Of a stretch of 64,000 nt of DNA, positions 23,992 to 35,575 are shown piece after piece. Positions within the stretch are counted from its first letter, which is position 1. Each line of letters opens with the position of its first letter. The DNA lies in assembly GCA_018340375.1 (NCBI GenBank), contig JAFFJZ010000007.1, positions 24,712,001 to 24,776,000 on the forward strand, written 5' to 3'. The position numbers and the translations under genes were made by a program. The notes under the pieces are model-generated. The model did not search any database. It had not been told where the DNA came from and worked only from the letters and a program-made list of their open reading frames with translations. Source of the DNA: Gonatopus flavifemur (lineage: Eukaryota > Arthropoda > Insecta > Hymenoptera > Dryinidae).

Positions 23992-24865
23992 GGGACTAGT
24001 ACCGGTTTCAAGACTAAAAAACGACCCATATTCGAACTTTTTGTTTCTTGTTTCTTTTATTACAAAACTTTATACAAGCTTTGGCCTTTGATTTGTACAT
24101 CTTTTGGGAGTGAATACAAAGTTTTTTCCCTTTTTTTTTATCGATCATTATTTACTACAAGGCGCCAAAGTCGAGTCCTCGAAAATAAGACCCTCACACT
24201 GCGCTAAGATAATCTCAGAACTGGCATGTCTCAAACAGAAATTTCAAGAAGCATTTCAAAAAGGAATGTAGTTTACATCGTAATTCACCACCTATTTATG
24301 AAAAATTAAAAAAACAACAAAATGACGGCTTTGTGAAAAAAGTGATGTAAAAAACACGTATTTTTCCACCATTTTTCCTTTGCCAAATTTTTTTTCACCA
24401 ATTTTTCTGCAATTTTCTGGCGAATTACGGTAGAGGAGATCAAAATGAACAAATGCACCAAGAATAAAACAAATCTATCTAGTGGTTGCGGAGAATAAGT
24501 CAGTGCAGTTTGAAAAAATGCTATTTTGAGTAAAACACGTTTGAAGTTTTTTTACGATAAATTTTAAGAACATTTGAATTACTGAAACTCTCCAAGGATG
24601 GGCATTTTTGTATCCCCGGAGTATTTTCAGTAAGGAATACTTCTTGTTGACCCCATATGACAACATATTTTACACAAGACAAGAAAGTACCTCACTGAAA
24701 GTACTCCAGGAGTACGAAAATACTCCCGGCTGTCCATCCCTGCAACTCTCTTATTTTTTCGAATTTCATTATAAAATTTTAGGAGGTGATTTTTGAAGGT
24801 ATAAGGTTACATGAAATGTTATAAAAAAAATGAATTTTTTCAAAATTCTAACCGGTACTAGTCCC
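23992..24865. mobile_element. TTAA-flanked element with GGGACTAGTACCGGTT ends
   Basis: Inverted ends GGGACTAGTACCGGTTT and AACCGGTACTAGTCCC are flanked on both sides by TTAA (23988-23991 and 24866-24869). TTAA duplication is the hallmark of piggyBac-like and Kolobok elements. There is no transposase frame in the 874 bp, so it is non-autonomous. It contains a nested hAT MITE (24593-24742). A segment near 24531, ACACGTTTGAAGTTTTTTTA, is shared with the element at 55097-55787. Confidence 0.88.
24593..24742. mobile_element. hAT MITE nested in the TTAA element
   Basis: The ends are CAAGGATGGGCA and TGTCCATCCCTG. The flanking 8-mers are AAACTCTC and CAACTCTC, identical at seven of eight positions, which fits an aged hAT duplication. 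The interior pairs AGTACTCC-type segments. The element at 62666-62828 has the same CATCCCTG end. Confidence 0.8.
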
Positions 24866-25380
24866 TTAAACGATTCATATATGAAGACAGAATGAAAATC
24901 ATAGTCGTTCCTGTGAAGTTTGTTAAACAGTAAAAAAAATGAGAACAAAGTTTAGAAAATACGTTTTATGCATAATTATTCATGGATGAGCGTATGGATG
25001 ATTGAAATAAGTCATTATTGTGGTATATTATTAATCTTTTCATAACCATAAAAACGAATATTTTGGTGCGTTACCGAAATGACATAAACGTTGATAAAAT
25101 TATGCGAATTCTACTGAAGTGATTGAAATCTAAGGAAAAATTGATTAAGTTAGGGCAGTGAATGTTCAATTGATGAGAATCAAATGGACAAAGATGGTAA
25201 AAACGACAATTATAATGGAAGATATGAATTCAAATCGAGGAGCAAAGCACTCTAAAATGAGCGAGACAACAATTTCTCAAACCTTAAGATTAGATGGGGA
25301 GGACCGTTTCAGGAATAAAGGCTCAAGGTGTTTTCAGTTGATTTCACATTCCACATTTCTTATATCTACCTGTCGGAATA

Positions 25381-25574
25381 GGGTGAACTACCCAGTAGAT
25401 GAACGGCTCATAAAAGAAGTGATTATTCAAAAGTTCTGCTACCTTAAAATAATTCGTTTGTTTTCATAAAAGAGGTAACTTCTTTTTAAAACAATCGAAT
25501 TATTTTGATGCAGCAGAAATTTATAATAATTACTTCCGTTATAGTTAATCGTTCATCTACTGGGTAGTTCACCC
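25381..25574. mobile_element. GGGTGAACTACCCAGTAG hairpin MITE, TA duplication
   Basis: The ends GGGTGAACTACCCAGTAGAT and ATCTACTGGGTAGTTCACCC are perfect inverts. TA lies on both sides (25379-25380 and 25575-25576). The arms continue inward with AAATAATTCG and CGAATTATTTTGATGCAGCAGAA. It is 194 bp and non-coding. Confidence 0.9.
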
Positions 25575-25576
25575 TA

Positions 25577-28500
25577 TGTTATGCCTTGAACATACTTGTG
25601 AGTTGAGAAAGTTATTTCTTTTTTTATAATCTTTCTTGGGAGACTTGAAATCTCTCTCAATTATTGCCCTAATAATTCATTTTGCAACACACAATTGTCG
25701 AAGATGATCCAAACTTTCATCCATTTTTTCAATCATTCTCCTCTATATTTAAAATTTTTATAAATTCTTGACATCGATACAATGCTTTTTGTAAGATCAG
25801 AGCTTTCAGAAAATCATAATTTCTCTTCATGCAAGTAGTTTCACGAATTTTCTATATCTACTTTTTTAAAATATTTACAAACGACGAATCTTTTAAATGA
25901 AAACTTACATAACTTTCGAGATCTATTTTGGAAGTTGTTTCTCATATCTCCGAAAGCTAAGTTCCCAGTCCTGCTTTACTTGGAACCCTCTCTCGGTACG
26001 TACGTATACATATACCAATCCAGTCTTTGCTCACCCTCGCCCTCGTTTTATTCTTATCCATCAACCGCGGAGGGACAAATTTATCAGAACCTTAATTCCA
26101 TGTCTCTCCACGTTTTTCCATTCATTTTCGTTTCAAAGTAAAAAGCATCCTCGATTGAATATAATTCTTGTAACAAAAACGTTGGGGTTATGGAAAAATC
26201 CCCATTGACCAACACTTGTTTCGGAATAATTTGCAATGGAGTTGAACCCAGCAAAAGAACTGTAATTACTTTCGTGTTATACTCTCCTCGTTAGATTGAG
26301 GGCAATCTTTGCTCATTAGATCGAGGCCAATCTTCAACAACCCGTTGTATGTGTTACACCAGATTCACCAAAGAATTGAATGAGACATTAACTATGAATG
26401 TGCATATGTGTATACGTGGGTAAAGATGTATTTATAGTATGTGTCTTCTATGAAGTAATCAACACGTGTTTCACGATAATCGTTACACGTGATTCCAATG
26501 CATGCTATAAATTGATTCGTAAAATGCTCGATTTAAATTCTTTTTCACTCTTGGTGTAAATATCTTTGAAATTGTCATGAATTACAGAAACCTCGTCACG
26601 TGTAATAGTAGTGAGTTATCCAGGAACAGTATTTAATATTTGTATTGTTCGAAAGAAAATAGCTTGAGTGATGGTTCAGTGATAGACTCATCCTGTTCAA
26701 ACATTGGACCACCCAGTAGACCACACGCATTGTTAGGGTCTAAAGAGAGGAGAGAAATTTACCTGTTAAGAAAATTCTTCGATTATTTGTACCTGCTGCT
26801 TATTACAAATGGCAAGGATGTCATGTGTGACTTATTTTGTTATTGAATTCACATTATTCCAAATCAGTCCTAGAAAATCAGTATTTATAAAATTGGATTG
26901 TTTCTTTGATATATGAAAGAACAGTTCTATTATCGTATACTCACTCCATTCGTTTGACAGAAATAATGTAATGGAGTGTCAAAATATGGATAGTGAATTT
27001 CAAAAACTTGATCATTGTGCACTTCTAAATTGAACACAAAATAAAGTATAAGTGACTATAGCTGCATCGTGTATGGAAACATAAAAATAAGAGTGGAAAT
27101 CTTCCATTCGTTTTCTTGCCTTCTGAATACAGGTTGGGTTGGTTAGTCCCGCATTTAGGAATACCAGCGTGACGAAGGTCTCCACTACACCAGCTTGATG
27201 GGTGGTATAGATGTAAGGAATATAAAGGACGAGGGTTTCTCCCTTGATTTCTCTCCTCTTTCCTCCTTTTCTTCAGTCCTCCGAAACTGGAAATTACACT
27301 CATGTATATACACATATATCCCAAGAGTCGAGGTCGTAGCAGAACAGGGGAGGCTGCTCTAGGTAGGTTCGGTAGCAGATGCGACCGAATTCAAACTTCA
27401 ACCACTATCCAACAATTTCAATAGCAAACCTATGTATTTACACACAGTTTTCAAGCTTTTCACAGACAAAAGGGAGTTCCGAAAGAGGATGTTCGATAGC
27501 CAAACTATTTTTCTGATATCTCATTTTCAATTTAGATAGAGATCTAAACTTTGCATTGAATTATTGCTATATGTTACATTCGAACGTAGTCTCTCGAAGC
27601 TCTCTATACGAATAAATATTATTCGAATTTAAAGAAAGAAAAATATAGGATTCAAACTGTAGAGAAAATCTTGAATTTTTATAAGTTTAGACGAAAAGAA
27701 ATAGTCCTTTTATCCTTTGGAAGTTCACCGAGGGGCTTTACGCTCCCTCCCAAAGATCGCTTTGAGAAAAAGCTTGTCTCTAAGAACCAATGTTCGTTTG
27801 CACTCCTCTCGGAACGCTGGTCGCTTGGGGCCGTTTCGTTCAACTTTCTCATGGCTTTCGTACAGCCATGGATACAGGAATAGGTACTCACTTATTGATC
27901 TACCAACTTTTTTTTCCTACCGATGACCCATACCCGCACCGCATACTTTTATCTCTCTTCCTCCCTTGAAAATGAATGCGAGGAAGAAATATATCTCTGC
28001 GAGATAGAATGAAATAGATTCTGTTTGTATTTGTTTTTCTAATATTATTTCCTTAACGATTCATTGCATTCGTTTTGCTTGTATTTATTGGAGAAAATGC
28101 ATACATTTGAAATTGATTGCTCTATAATTCCATACTGTTTTTTTTTAGATATACTTTGTTTCCTGCATTTTATTTTCAAATAAAAGTAAAAGCATGATGT
28201 AAAGGTGAAGAAGTATTTCTGTAAGTAGATTTACTTAAGCTATTGAATAACAAACGAGTAACTATTTTTTTCAAATACACGTGCTGAATTGCTGATGATC
28301 ATATCGTTGTAAACTTTCCATAAATAATTTCAGAATATTTTTAGTGTTTTTTTTTCTGCACAGAGAAATTTATACGATGATTCCAAAATTGGAAACAATG
28401 CGGTGAATTGTTTGTGTTACCACGGAAACAATAAGTCAATGTAGTGAAGATCGCTAGATTGCAATGTCATCACTCAGTTCTTATTTTGAAGCTGCAATCA

Positions 28501-28615
28501 AAGCCAGAATGAATAATCTCCGTGTAATCTAATCTCTTTTGAAGCTTGATAGATAACAAAAGTTCATGTTATTTTTTCAACTACCTACGCGAACATTTTT
28601 GGGTTATGTCAATGC
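25577..28615. other. Three kilobases with no supported gene or repeat
   Basis: Short frames at 25897-26208, 27025-27324 and 27671-27926 occur in several overlapping phases on both strands and resemble no protein family. GC is slightly higher at 25970-26110 and 27700-27960. No foldback or target duplication was found. Confidence 0.45.
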
Positions 28616-28619
28616 CTGC

Positions 28620-28890
28620 CAATAGAATATAGCTTGTCGCAATGCTGATAGACGGAGCTTGGCAATCTATATATACATTTCATGTTGATTACAAATAATA
28701 AGATATTTTACCAATACCAGCCTATCGGTAATTCACAATTCCGCCATACTTAGCTCATCCTTGGTCCAACATTGAATGAACAAAGGATTTTATGTAAAGT
28801 GAAGGTCATTTGAAATTTGATCTAGGTTCGAGAAAAATTGGTTCTCATTGATAACAACACGACTCAATATTGGCACGCTCCTCAATTCTC
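28620..28890. repeat. Diverged copy of the TTGGCA-rich repeat
   Basis: It is collinear with 5690-5990: shared GCTTGGCAATC, CATGTTGATTA, CTCATCCTTGG, CAACATTGA and CTCAATATTGGCA in the same order. The match resumes at 30333-30410 (TATAATATTTTTGTGACG, AATGTTTCTCGC). The copy therefore seems split by about 1.4 kb of later insertions. Confidence 0.6.
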
Positions 28891-29128
28891 ACATTTGATG
28901 GCTGGTGTGCATCATAGATTTTCTGTGTTGCTGAAATTTGGATCGTTTATTGGAACGAATTAGTGATCGAATAATGGAATACTCAGCTGTTGACGACAAC
29001 CCAAAATTTCCAGTTCCAAGAAATTTGTTCGAGAATACAAGGAACGATCATTCACTGGATTTTGTGAAGTTGAATTTTCGTTTCAAGTTTATAAACAATT
29101 GAAACTCCAACAACATGATTTTGCCAAG

Positions 29129-29371
29129 TCACATTAAAAAGAAATGTTGTAAAATTCATATCTTGCTAAGTAAATATTTGAAAGATACAAAATATAGTTC
29201 GAGGTATCACAATTTTAGTTGATTTTACTACAGTGGATGTTAGATATCCCACAGCTGCTGTATATCTTACATTCCCCGCTGTCAAATCAATCAAAATTGT
29301 GATAGCTCGAACTATATTTTGAATCGTCCATCAACAAGATGTAAATTTTACAACTTTTTTCTCTCAGTGCA
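29129..29371. mobile_element. AAGATGTAAATTTTACAAC foldback MITE
   Basis: The left arm (GAAATGTTGTAAAATTCATA, AAAATATAGTTCGAGGTATC) mirrors the right arm (GATAGCTCGAACTATATTTT, GTAAATTTTACAACTTTTTT) around a palindromic centre near 29250. The right terminus is CTCTCAGTG; the left is CACATTAAAAAG. A half copy is at 19300. No clean target duplication was seen. Confidence 0.75.
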
Positions 29372-29496
29372 CCAATATGATATCAAATAAATCAACATAA
29401 TAATGATTATTAATCTAATTTGAACGCAAATAGTTGATTATAAACAATTCCATTTGTTTACTCAAGTTTAATGAATAAAATGGATACTATGTGATT

Positions 29497-29622
29497 TTTC
29501 TTCCAGCCAAATGAATGAATAATCGTTCTGTACCAAAGAAATATTTATTAGTATCAGCAAAATATCCTGTGACACAGGACAAACAACCATTTATTTGGCT
29601 GAAAGAAATTTTTTTTTCAGTG
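29497..29622. repeat. Short foldback around CAGCCAAATGAATG
   Basis: CTTCCAGCCAAATGAATGAA on the left mirrors CATTTATTTGGCTGAAAGAA on the right, with an inner CCTGTGACACAGG palindrome. It is probably an eroded MITE. The open frame at 29515-29811 starts inside it and is not supported as a gene. Confidence 0.55.
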
Positions 29623-30084
29623 TACATTATGATTCAAATAAACAACAAATTGAATCAGAATAAACGAGTTCATGTAAGATTAGTTGAGTTGTACGAGAAT
29701 TTGGACAATCCAAACCGGGAAATGATGTTTAAGAATTCAACAAGGACAAAAATGAAATATGGAAGTCTAAAAATAGTATATGACTTATACAAAAATCAGA
29801 TAACAATATAGAAGATAAGGCCAAAAGAGTGGGAAGGAATTGTAACATCGGTAAGACAAGACTGATACATGCATAGAAGAAATTGATGAAATCAAATAAG
29901 AAGTACAGTTCAAGATGCAAATCAAAAGTCCGAGTATCATTGTTGTTTAATAAATCCTGTGACTGTAAACATTGTTGAGCTAGAATACATTTTGAAGAGA
30001 ATAATTTTAGGCACGTGAAAATATCGGGTTGTCCACGGGATGCTCACGTGCGCAATTTTTTGAATGCAAGATTCGAAATGCGTA

Positions 30085-30311
30085 CACTGCAAAGAAATGT
30101 TTGCTGGAAAATTTCTGTATTTCGATGGAAGTCATCCACTAGTACATCGAAGTAAAAATTCTCAAATATTTCCAGAAGCATTTTAGCACATTCACGGGAA
30201 TTTTACTGTAAAAATTGGAATTTTGCAGCACGAAATTCGTGGAATTTTAATGAGTGTACTGGAATTTTCTAGTACCAAGATCCAGTAGACGTTCAGTTTT
30301 TTGTTGCAGTG
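30085..30311. mobile_element. CACTGCAA MITE, TA duplication
   Basis: The ends are CACTGCAAAGAAATG and TTTTTTGTTGCAGTG. TA flanks both sides (30083-30084 and 30312-30313). The interior repeats GGAATTTT-type units and GCTGGAAAATTTC/GGAATTTTCTAGTAC segments. It is 227 bp and non-coding, and lies within the split TTGGCA repeat region. Confidence 0.85.
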
Positions 30312-30411
30312 TACAAGCAGATATTAAGACTCCTTCTCGGAGAACTAACGTATAATATTTTTGTGACGTTATTGATCGAATGTTTCTCGCAACTATTGAA
30401 AGATGTACTCA

Positions 30412-32192
30412 AGGAATATAGGGATAAGGCTGAAATAATTCTTTGACAGAACAGACAATATTTCTTTGTTATAGACAACAGCAAAGAGCGCTTTCTGCAG
30501 ATCTACATTTAGAATATACGACAGTAATAATTAAATCTTTGTGACGTTTCGTTTGTCAATCAGCGCTTTGATAATATTAATTACCGTTAATCAACTTATT
30601 AACCGCCAGAAATGTACGGAAAAGATAAAACAACAATGGTTACTGTGGATCACAAAAATAAATCGAAACTCGAATTCATCCCATGCAGTACTGTGTTTCC
30701 CAGTACCGATTACTATCCAGCCAACATTGACGAATTTCATTGAAATACTCAACACTGTGATCGCGCTAATTCTTATTATCCAAGCGTGTTTTCATTTCAT
30801 CTTCAATCGATTGCTGTCATTCACAGTAACTAGTAGTCCCGTACAGCACCGGACATTTCTACGTTGCCTCCACGTGGAATCTTCGTTCGTCCACGTTCTA
30901 TCCACGTCCACCATTTATCCACTAGGATTCCACGGAGATGCGACATAGAAATCAATGGATGTGCTGTTAGGGCTATTTTTTTTTCTCTATGTGCCTTTGG
31001 CTGCACGGATAACCAAAGTTACTAGATGTGGGAAACGCGTGTCACAGTTTTTTAAAAAGAATTTGATGAATACATTCAAATCCTTATAAACTGAATATAA
31101 GATAATACAAGATGATAAACTGTTTACTAACCAGCAGATTTACACAAGAAATTATTGGTTTTAACGAAAAGAACCTCTGAATTATTCAAGATTTAACGGA
31201 ATACTCTTCTGAACAAGAGTTTGAGCGGAAACGGATAATTAAATAACACAAGTTGACAAAATCGGGTTCACTTTTTGATTCAGAAACGAGAATACACTCT
31301 TGCGGAGGTTTTTGGTGCGCTGAATCTGGATCCGAGGTCCGAAGTCGAGTGGCTCTGGTTTCCAAGATATCCTAACCTAAAACTACGGAAACATTTGGCC
31401 TATATTTGAGGCTATTTAGAATCGAACTCTTCCATTCACTCAGAAAACCATGAACGCCATTTTAAAATATAAGCCTTGACCTTCCAGATGCCGTTGAGTT
31501 TGCTCATCTCTTTTATTAGCTCAGATATTACATTTTGAAATTCTTAACCATGATAGGTTCATTGTACATTGAATTCACAATCTATTTTCAGAAACAGTGA
31601 ATTGATAACATGATATATCAACAGTTCATTCACTTAGAAGCACCTGCAATGCAATGAAGTTGCAAATCGGCTCGATCTCGGCAGCACTTTCGTCAGGAGT
31701 TGTTGCGATAAATTGGTCTTATCGATTTGATCGAACTTACGCACCCTGAGTTAATATTCCGAGCAAGCATCATCCGGTGACTCCTATCACAATATAAGTT
31801 GTAACGTTTCAAGATCTGAATACGCGTCAACGATATCTAATCGAACCCAATCAACGAATTAACTAGACCACCATGTGCCTCTAGCTCGCTGGATCCAAGG
31901 TTCAGGAGTAGGGGAACGTGGGTTACAGATTATTGAAGAAAATTCGTACTTAAAATTCTAATTGAAGGTTTATTCAACAAGATAAAATGAGATAATGAGA
32001 TTTACAAAATGTCGACCAACTAAGATATAAATGATATTCACAATATTTTGCCTTAACAATTGAACGCGCGCACGGGTTGTATCTTAAGGGACTTACTAAC
32101 CCTTAAGAATGTTAAACCTAACCCGAAAGTTACTGTGAAATGAATGATGAATTCACGAGAATAAGAGAGATCCAATCAAAACTCATTAGTTA
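30412..32192. other. Non-coding stretch
   Basis: The 135-residue plus frame at 30541-30948 has a hydrophobic start but no recognisable domain. Its 3' part is made of repeated TCCACGT/CCACGTGGA motifs (30865-30935), so I do not call it a gene. No other structure was identified. Confidence 0.45.
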
Positions 32193-33468
32193 ACACGTCG
32201 TTCAATAAGTCCCGAGACTAACAACAAAAACAACATTTTTTTCCAAAAATCATTTTTATTCATCAATATAATCTCCTTTTAGAGTGATACAATCTTTCCA
32301 ACGCCTTTACAACATTCCTATACCATGTTTATAGAAGGATTTATCCTTTGCTTCAAAATAGGCTTCATTTTCGGCAATGACCTCCTCATTCGAGCCAAAT
32401 TTTTTTCCCTGGAGCACTTTTTTGAGATCAGCAAAGAGCCAGTAGTCGCTGGGGGCGAAATCTGCCGAATACGGGGGGTGAGGAAGCCAATCAAAGTCCA
32501 ACTCGTTGAATTTTGCCATTGTTCTCATGGACTTGTGGCATGGTGCATTGTCTTGGTGAAAAAGGATTTTTTTCTTTTTCATGTGCGGTCGTTTTGCTGC
32601 GATCTCCTCCTTCAAATGTACCAACAAGTCAATATAATAATCACTGTTGATCGATTCACCTTCTTCCAGGTAGTCAATGAAAATCACGCCATGTGTATCC
32701 CAAAAAACAGACGCCATGACTTTGCCAACAGACTGCTGCGTTTTTGGACGCTTTGTGCGGCTTCCGCCAGCCATGCGCCATTCGGATGATTGCCGATTCG
32801 ACTCCGGAGTGAAATGATGTATCCATGTTTCATCCATGGTCACGTATAGACGCAGGAAATCCTTTTTATTGCGAGTAAATAGCGATAAACAGCTCTCTGA
32901 ATCGTCGACTCGTCGCTGTTTTTGTTCCACTGAAACCAATCGCGGCACCCACTTGGAAAAAACCTTTTTCATGCTCAATTTTTCACGCTTCCAGATGATA
33001 TCTGTGTCATTTCTGCAATCCCACGGACCTTCACTTTGCGATTTTTCGTTACGATTTTTAACACTTCACTCACATTTTCCGGTGTAACGGCTTCTAGTGG
33101 CCTACCCGAACGTTCCGCATCGTTTGTGTCCGTACGACCACGTTTAAACTCAGCATACCAACGACAAATCGTTGATTTGGATGGAGAGGAGTCCGGGAAA
33201 CGTTTTTCAAGCCATTGCTGGGCTTCTACGGTGTTTTTACCCATTAAAAATCAATGTTTTATCAACACGCGAAACTCGCTTTTTTTCATTTTTCAAACAA
33301 ATTACAAAGTGACTTTACTCTAACTTCGATAACTCTGCTGCTTGTGGCTCGATCGACGTGAAATTTTCACACGTTTCATGTGAAGGTTGGCACTCTAGGG
33401 AAACGTGGCCAGTTTGGTACTGATAGCATCATTTCTGGGTTAGTCTCGGGACTTATTGAACGATGTAT
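32193..33468 (-). mobile_element. Full-length irritans-type mariner, inactive
   Basis: Inverted ends share TCGTTCAATAAGTCCCGAGA-type sequence (inner part of the left end from 32198; inverse at 33444-33463), and TA flanks both ends (32191-32192 and 33469-33470). The 1276-bp length is normal for mariner. A decayed transposase gene fills the minus strand. Ends and duplication are intact, so it might still be mobilised by a related transposase, but it encodes no complete one. Confidence 0.93.
32256..33289 (-). pseudogene. Mariner transposase, irritans subfamily (broken)
   Basis: The intact enzyme would cut and paste the element at TA sites. Recognisable parts on the minus strand are the N-terminal helix-turn-helix region (GKNTVEAQQWLEKRFPDSS), the linker motif WVPRLV, and the DD34D catalytic triad in DETWIHHF, HQDNAPCH and SDYWLF, with exactly 34 residues between the second and third Asp. 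Three lesions are visible. There is a TGA at codon 13 counted from the ATG at 33289. A frame break near 32981 looks like loss of about 16 bp between two GAAAAAT repeats. A TAA precedes the last ~15 codons, with the family-normal stop at 32256. Adding 16 bp gives about 349 codons, the expected family length, which supports the start and stop chosen. Subfamily assignment is from remembered motif similarity to Himar-type proteins. Confidence 0.93.
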
Positions 33469-33771
33469 TATATAAGAATACTAAATATTCATTCGTTATT
33501 GGACTAGGCGTAAGGGCTAATGTGTCCTGCCAATGGGGTACGAGTGTGTGACAAGAATTCCCTAACAGTGTTTCGCATTGTGGGCTGCAGGTTCACCCAT
33601 TCCCCATTCGAGTTCAAGTTTTTCGGCTTCGGGCGGTGCCGCGCCCGCAGTCAGAATTGCAGTAACTGCGATTCTGTTCTCGGTTCCCCAGATTCCTAAG
33701 CAAGCGTATAGTCTTTAGGTACTCACCTTGTGGCTTTCGCTTTTGGGAACGAAGAAGGTGATGAGACACTG
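33469..33771. other. GC-richer non-coding patch
   Basis: The stretch 33590-33700 (TTCGGGCGGTGCCGCGCCCG) is unusually GC-rich for the window. A minus-strand donor-like CAAGGTGAGTACC occurs at about 33720-33732. It could belong to a minus-strand exon, but no open frame I can recognise supports that. Confidence 0.4.
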
Positions 33772-33977
33772 CCCAGATAGCAATTTAACCTTGCTGCAAT
33801 GTTGTCAGAGAAGCTTGTGACAAGGTTGACATAAGCCTCCTAGTTGACACGCGACAAGGGTAAAAGCTTACAAAAACCCTTGCAGCAGAGTTGTAGCAAC
33901 CTTACACTAACAAGGTTGTCAATAACAAGTCAAAAACAATCCAATGACAAGTCTGACAAGCTTACATGTTATCTGGG
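33772..33977. mobile_element. CCCAGATA-ended MITE with ACAAGGTTG motifs
   Basis: The ends CCCAGATAGCA and TGTTATCTGGG are inverted. Inside, ACAAGGTTG/CAACCTTGT/GACAAG motifs recur on both strands (33789, 33822, 33857, 33896, 33912, 33941). It is 206 bp and non-coding. It is immediately followed by a GAAA microsatellite, and no target duplication was found. Confidence 0.75.
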
Positions 33978-33978
33978 A

Positions 33979-34017
<39 letters not shown>

Positions 34018-34018
34018 G
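33978..34018 (+). repeat. (GAAA)n microsatellite
   Basis: About ten uninterrupted GAAA units. It abuts the right end of the preceding MITE. Confidence 0.95.
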
Positions 34019-35497
34019 GGATGGGGGGCTCCAACCAACGCCCCCGCCAGTGGATTGCTACCTACAATAGTCATTGCTGCACCAGTGAAAAGGCACGGAT
34101 GCCCTATCCCTACTGCAGCCCTGACATTAAGTTAACCCTCCTCAAAAGAAGAGAGATAGCTAGAGATAAGAAATGGTTGTGGGAAGAATTTACCTTTCGG
34201 CATTTTATCTTAATCAAACGGAAGGTTGAATGAGGAGTTTACTTTTACTAAATTGTATGACTATAGGGTGGTGAAAAAACCCATAGTGACTAAGTCACTA
34301 TGGTAAACAAACACTAGTCAAATGGTGACAATGATAAGTAGATTAACTCGGCCTGTGGGGCCTATTTAAGGGGGTTAGGGGTAGGAAAAAGAAGGAATTG
34401 GAGAAAGTGGGAGAAAGAAAGAACGTCAGAAGTTTTGCTACGTGGAACAAGATTCACCGGAGCCTTCATTTGGTATCCTTTATTCTGAAACAGAGCTTTA
34501 CATTAAAGAGTCCATAAATCCTAGAGTATAAATGCAATTCAATAGTCAAAACAGGGAAGTTTGTTATCTGGGTGCCCATGCGCCCTGATGTATACCCGAC
34601 GATGTTTGTTTCTTGCGTCGAGAAGCGATGAGAAATAGAATTTGCCCTAGCGGTGATGGCGCATACCACTATTTGAGTTGGCACTACGAAGCGAAGGTAG
34701 GGGTGGCACAGCTGTTCACGCGCATTGCGTGGGAAGCGAGAGAGAAGGTCGCGCAACAACTGGATGTATGGCGTCACTATGTCCTTTTCACACCCTCGTA
34801 TGCCATTTCATTCTGCAAGATGTCGCTTTCTTCGTTTTGTTTTCATTCCGTCACAGACAGATTATTAGATTATATTTCTAGTGACTTTTCACAAAGTAGG
34901 TTCAATAAAAACATACTCTCGTAGACTGGAATAAAATATTTAGCAATTTTTTGCAGTCTTTTGTAACAGAAATATTTTAATTTCTGATCGTTTTTGCACT
35001 AACCGCGCTCATTTTTTCCAAAAAGGGATTTGGCTCTGTTCTCAATTGTTTAGACCTGAGATTATGTTTATGGAATTTGCGTGGCTAAAATATAATCGTG
35101 TATTGAGCTTGTCATTGGGTACGCCAAGTCAACAATAACTCAACGGATATACAATCCCAAGACATTATTTTATCATTTTCATAGTGGAGATTGTTGCCGA
35201 ATCATATTCAATACACCGACGGGAAAAAACAAAAAAGACAAAAATTGAATTCGTTTAGATAACAAAATACCGTTGTTTTACAAAGAAGCCATGTTTCGAA
35301 GCGATAGCTATGGACCCGCTTCTTTCTTACCTAGAAATGAAATCACTTCGAATGTACCAAAAACAAAAATCAGGATCCAAGTCAGAGAAATTCCATTCAC
35401 CTTGGTTCCGTGATTTTTATCCCAATCACAATCATTTGAATTCATCTAGAAAAGACCGATCATTATTTTCAATTAAGAACAGGTTTTTATTTTTATA
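34019..35497. other. Non-coding stretch
   Basis: A 23-bp perfect palindrome around TGACTAAGTCA lies at 34281-34303. A GC-richer patch at 34570-34760 has open frames in three phases on both strands, none with a recognisable domain. No transposon ends were found. Confidence 0.45.
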
Positions 35498-35575
35498 TTA
35501 GGATTTGGAATTAATTCGTAGCGTTTTTTTAATGAAAAAAAAATTATTCATTCCGAATGAAAATCAAAGAATACA

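Noticed and set aside
30541..30948. 135-residue plus-strand open frame with a hydrophobic N-terminus
   Set aside because: Its 3' half consists of repeated TCCACGT motifs, no domain is recognisable, and there is no splice or polyadenylation support.
32325..33323. Plus-strand open frames opposite the first mariner (154, 83 and 95 residues)
   Set aside because: They are antisense shadows of the transposase gene, which carries the recognisable motifs on the minus strand.
33844..34233. 129-residue frame with a lysine/glutamate repeat
   Set aside because: It crosses a MITE and the GAAA microsatellite; the repeat peptide is translated microsatellite.
34281..34303. 23-bp palindrome around TGACTAAGTCA as a transcription-factor site
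   Set aside because: One isolated palindrome in repeat-rich DNA with no neighbouring gene; no basis to assign regulation.
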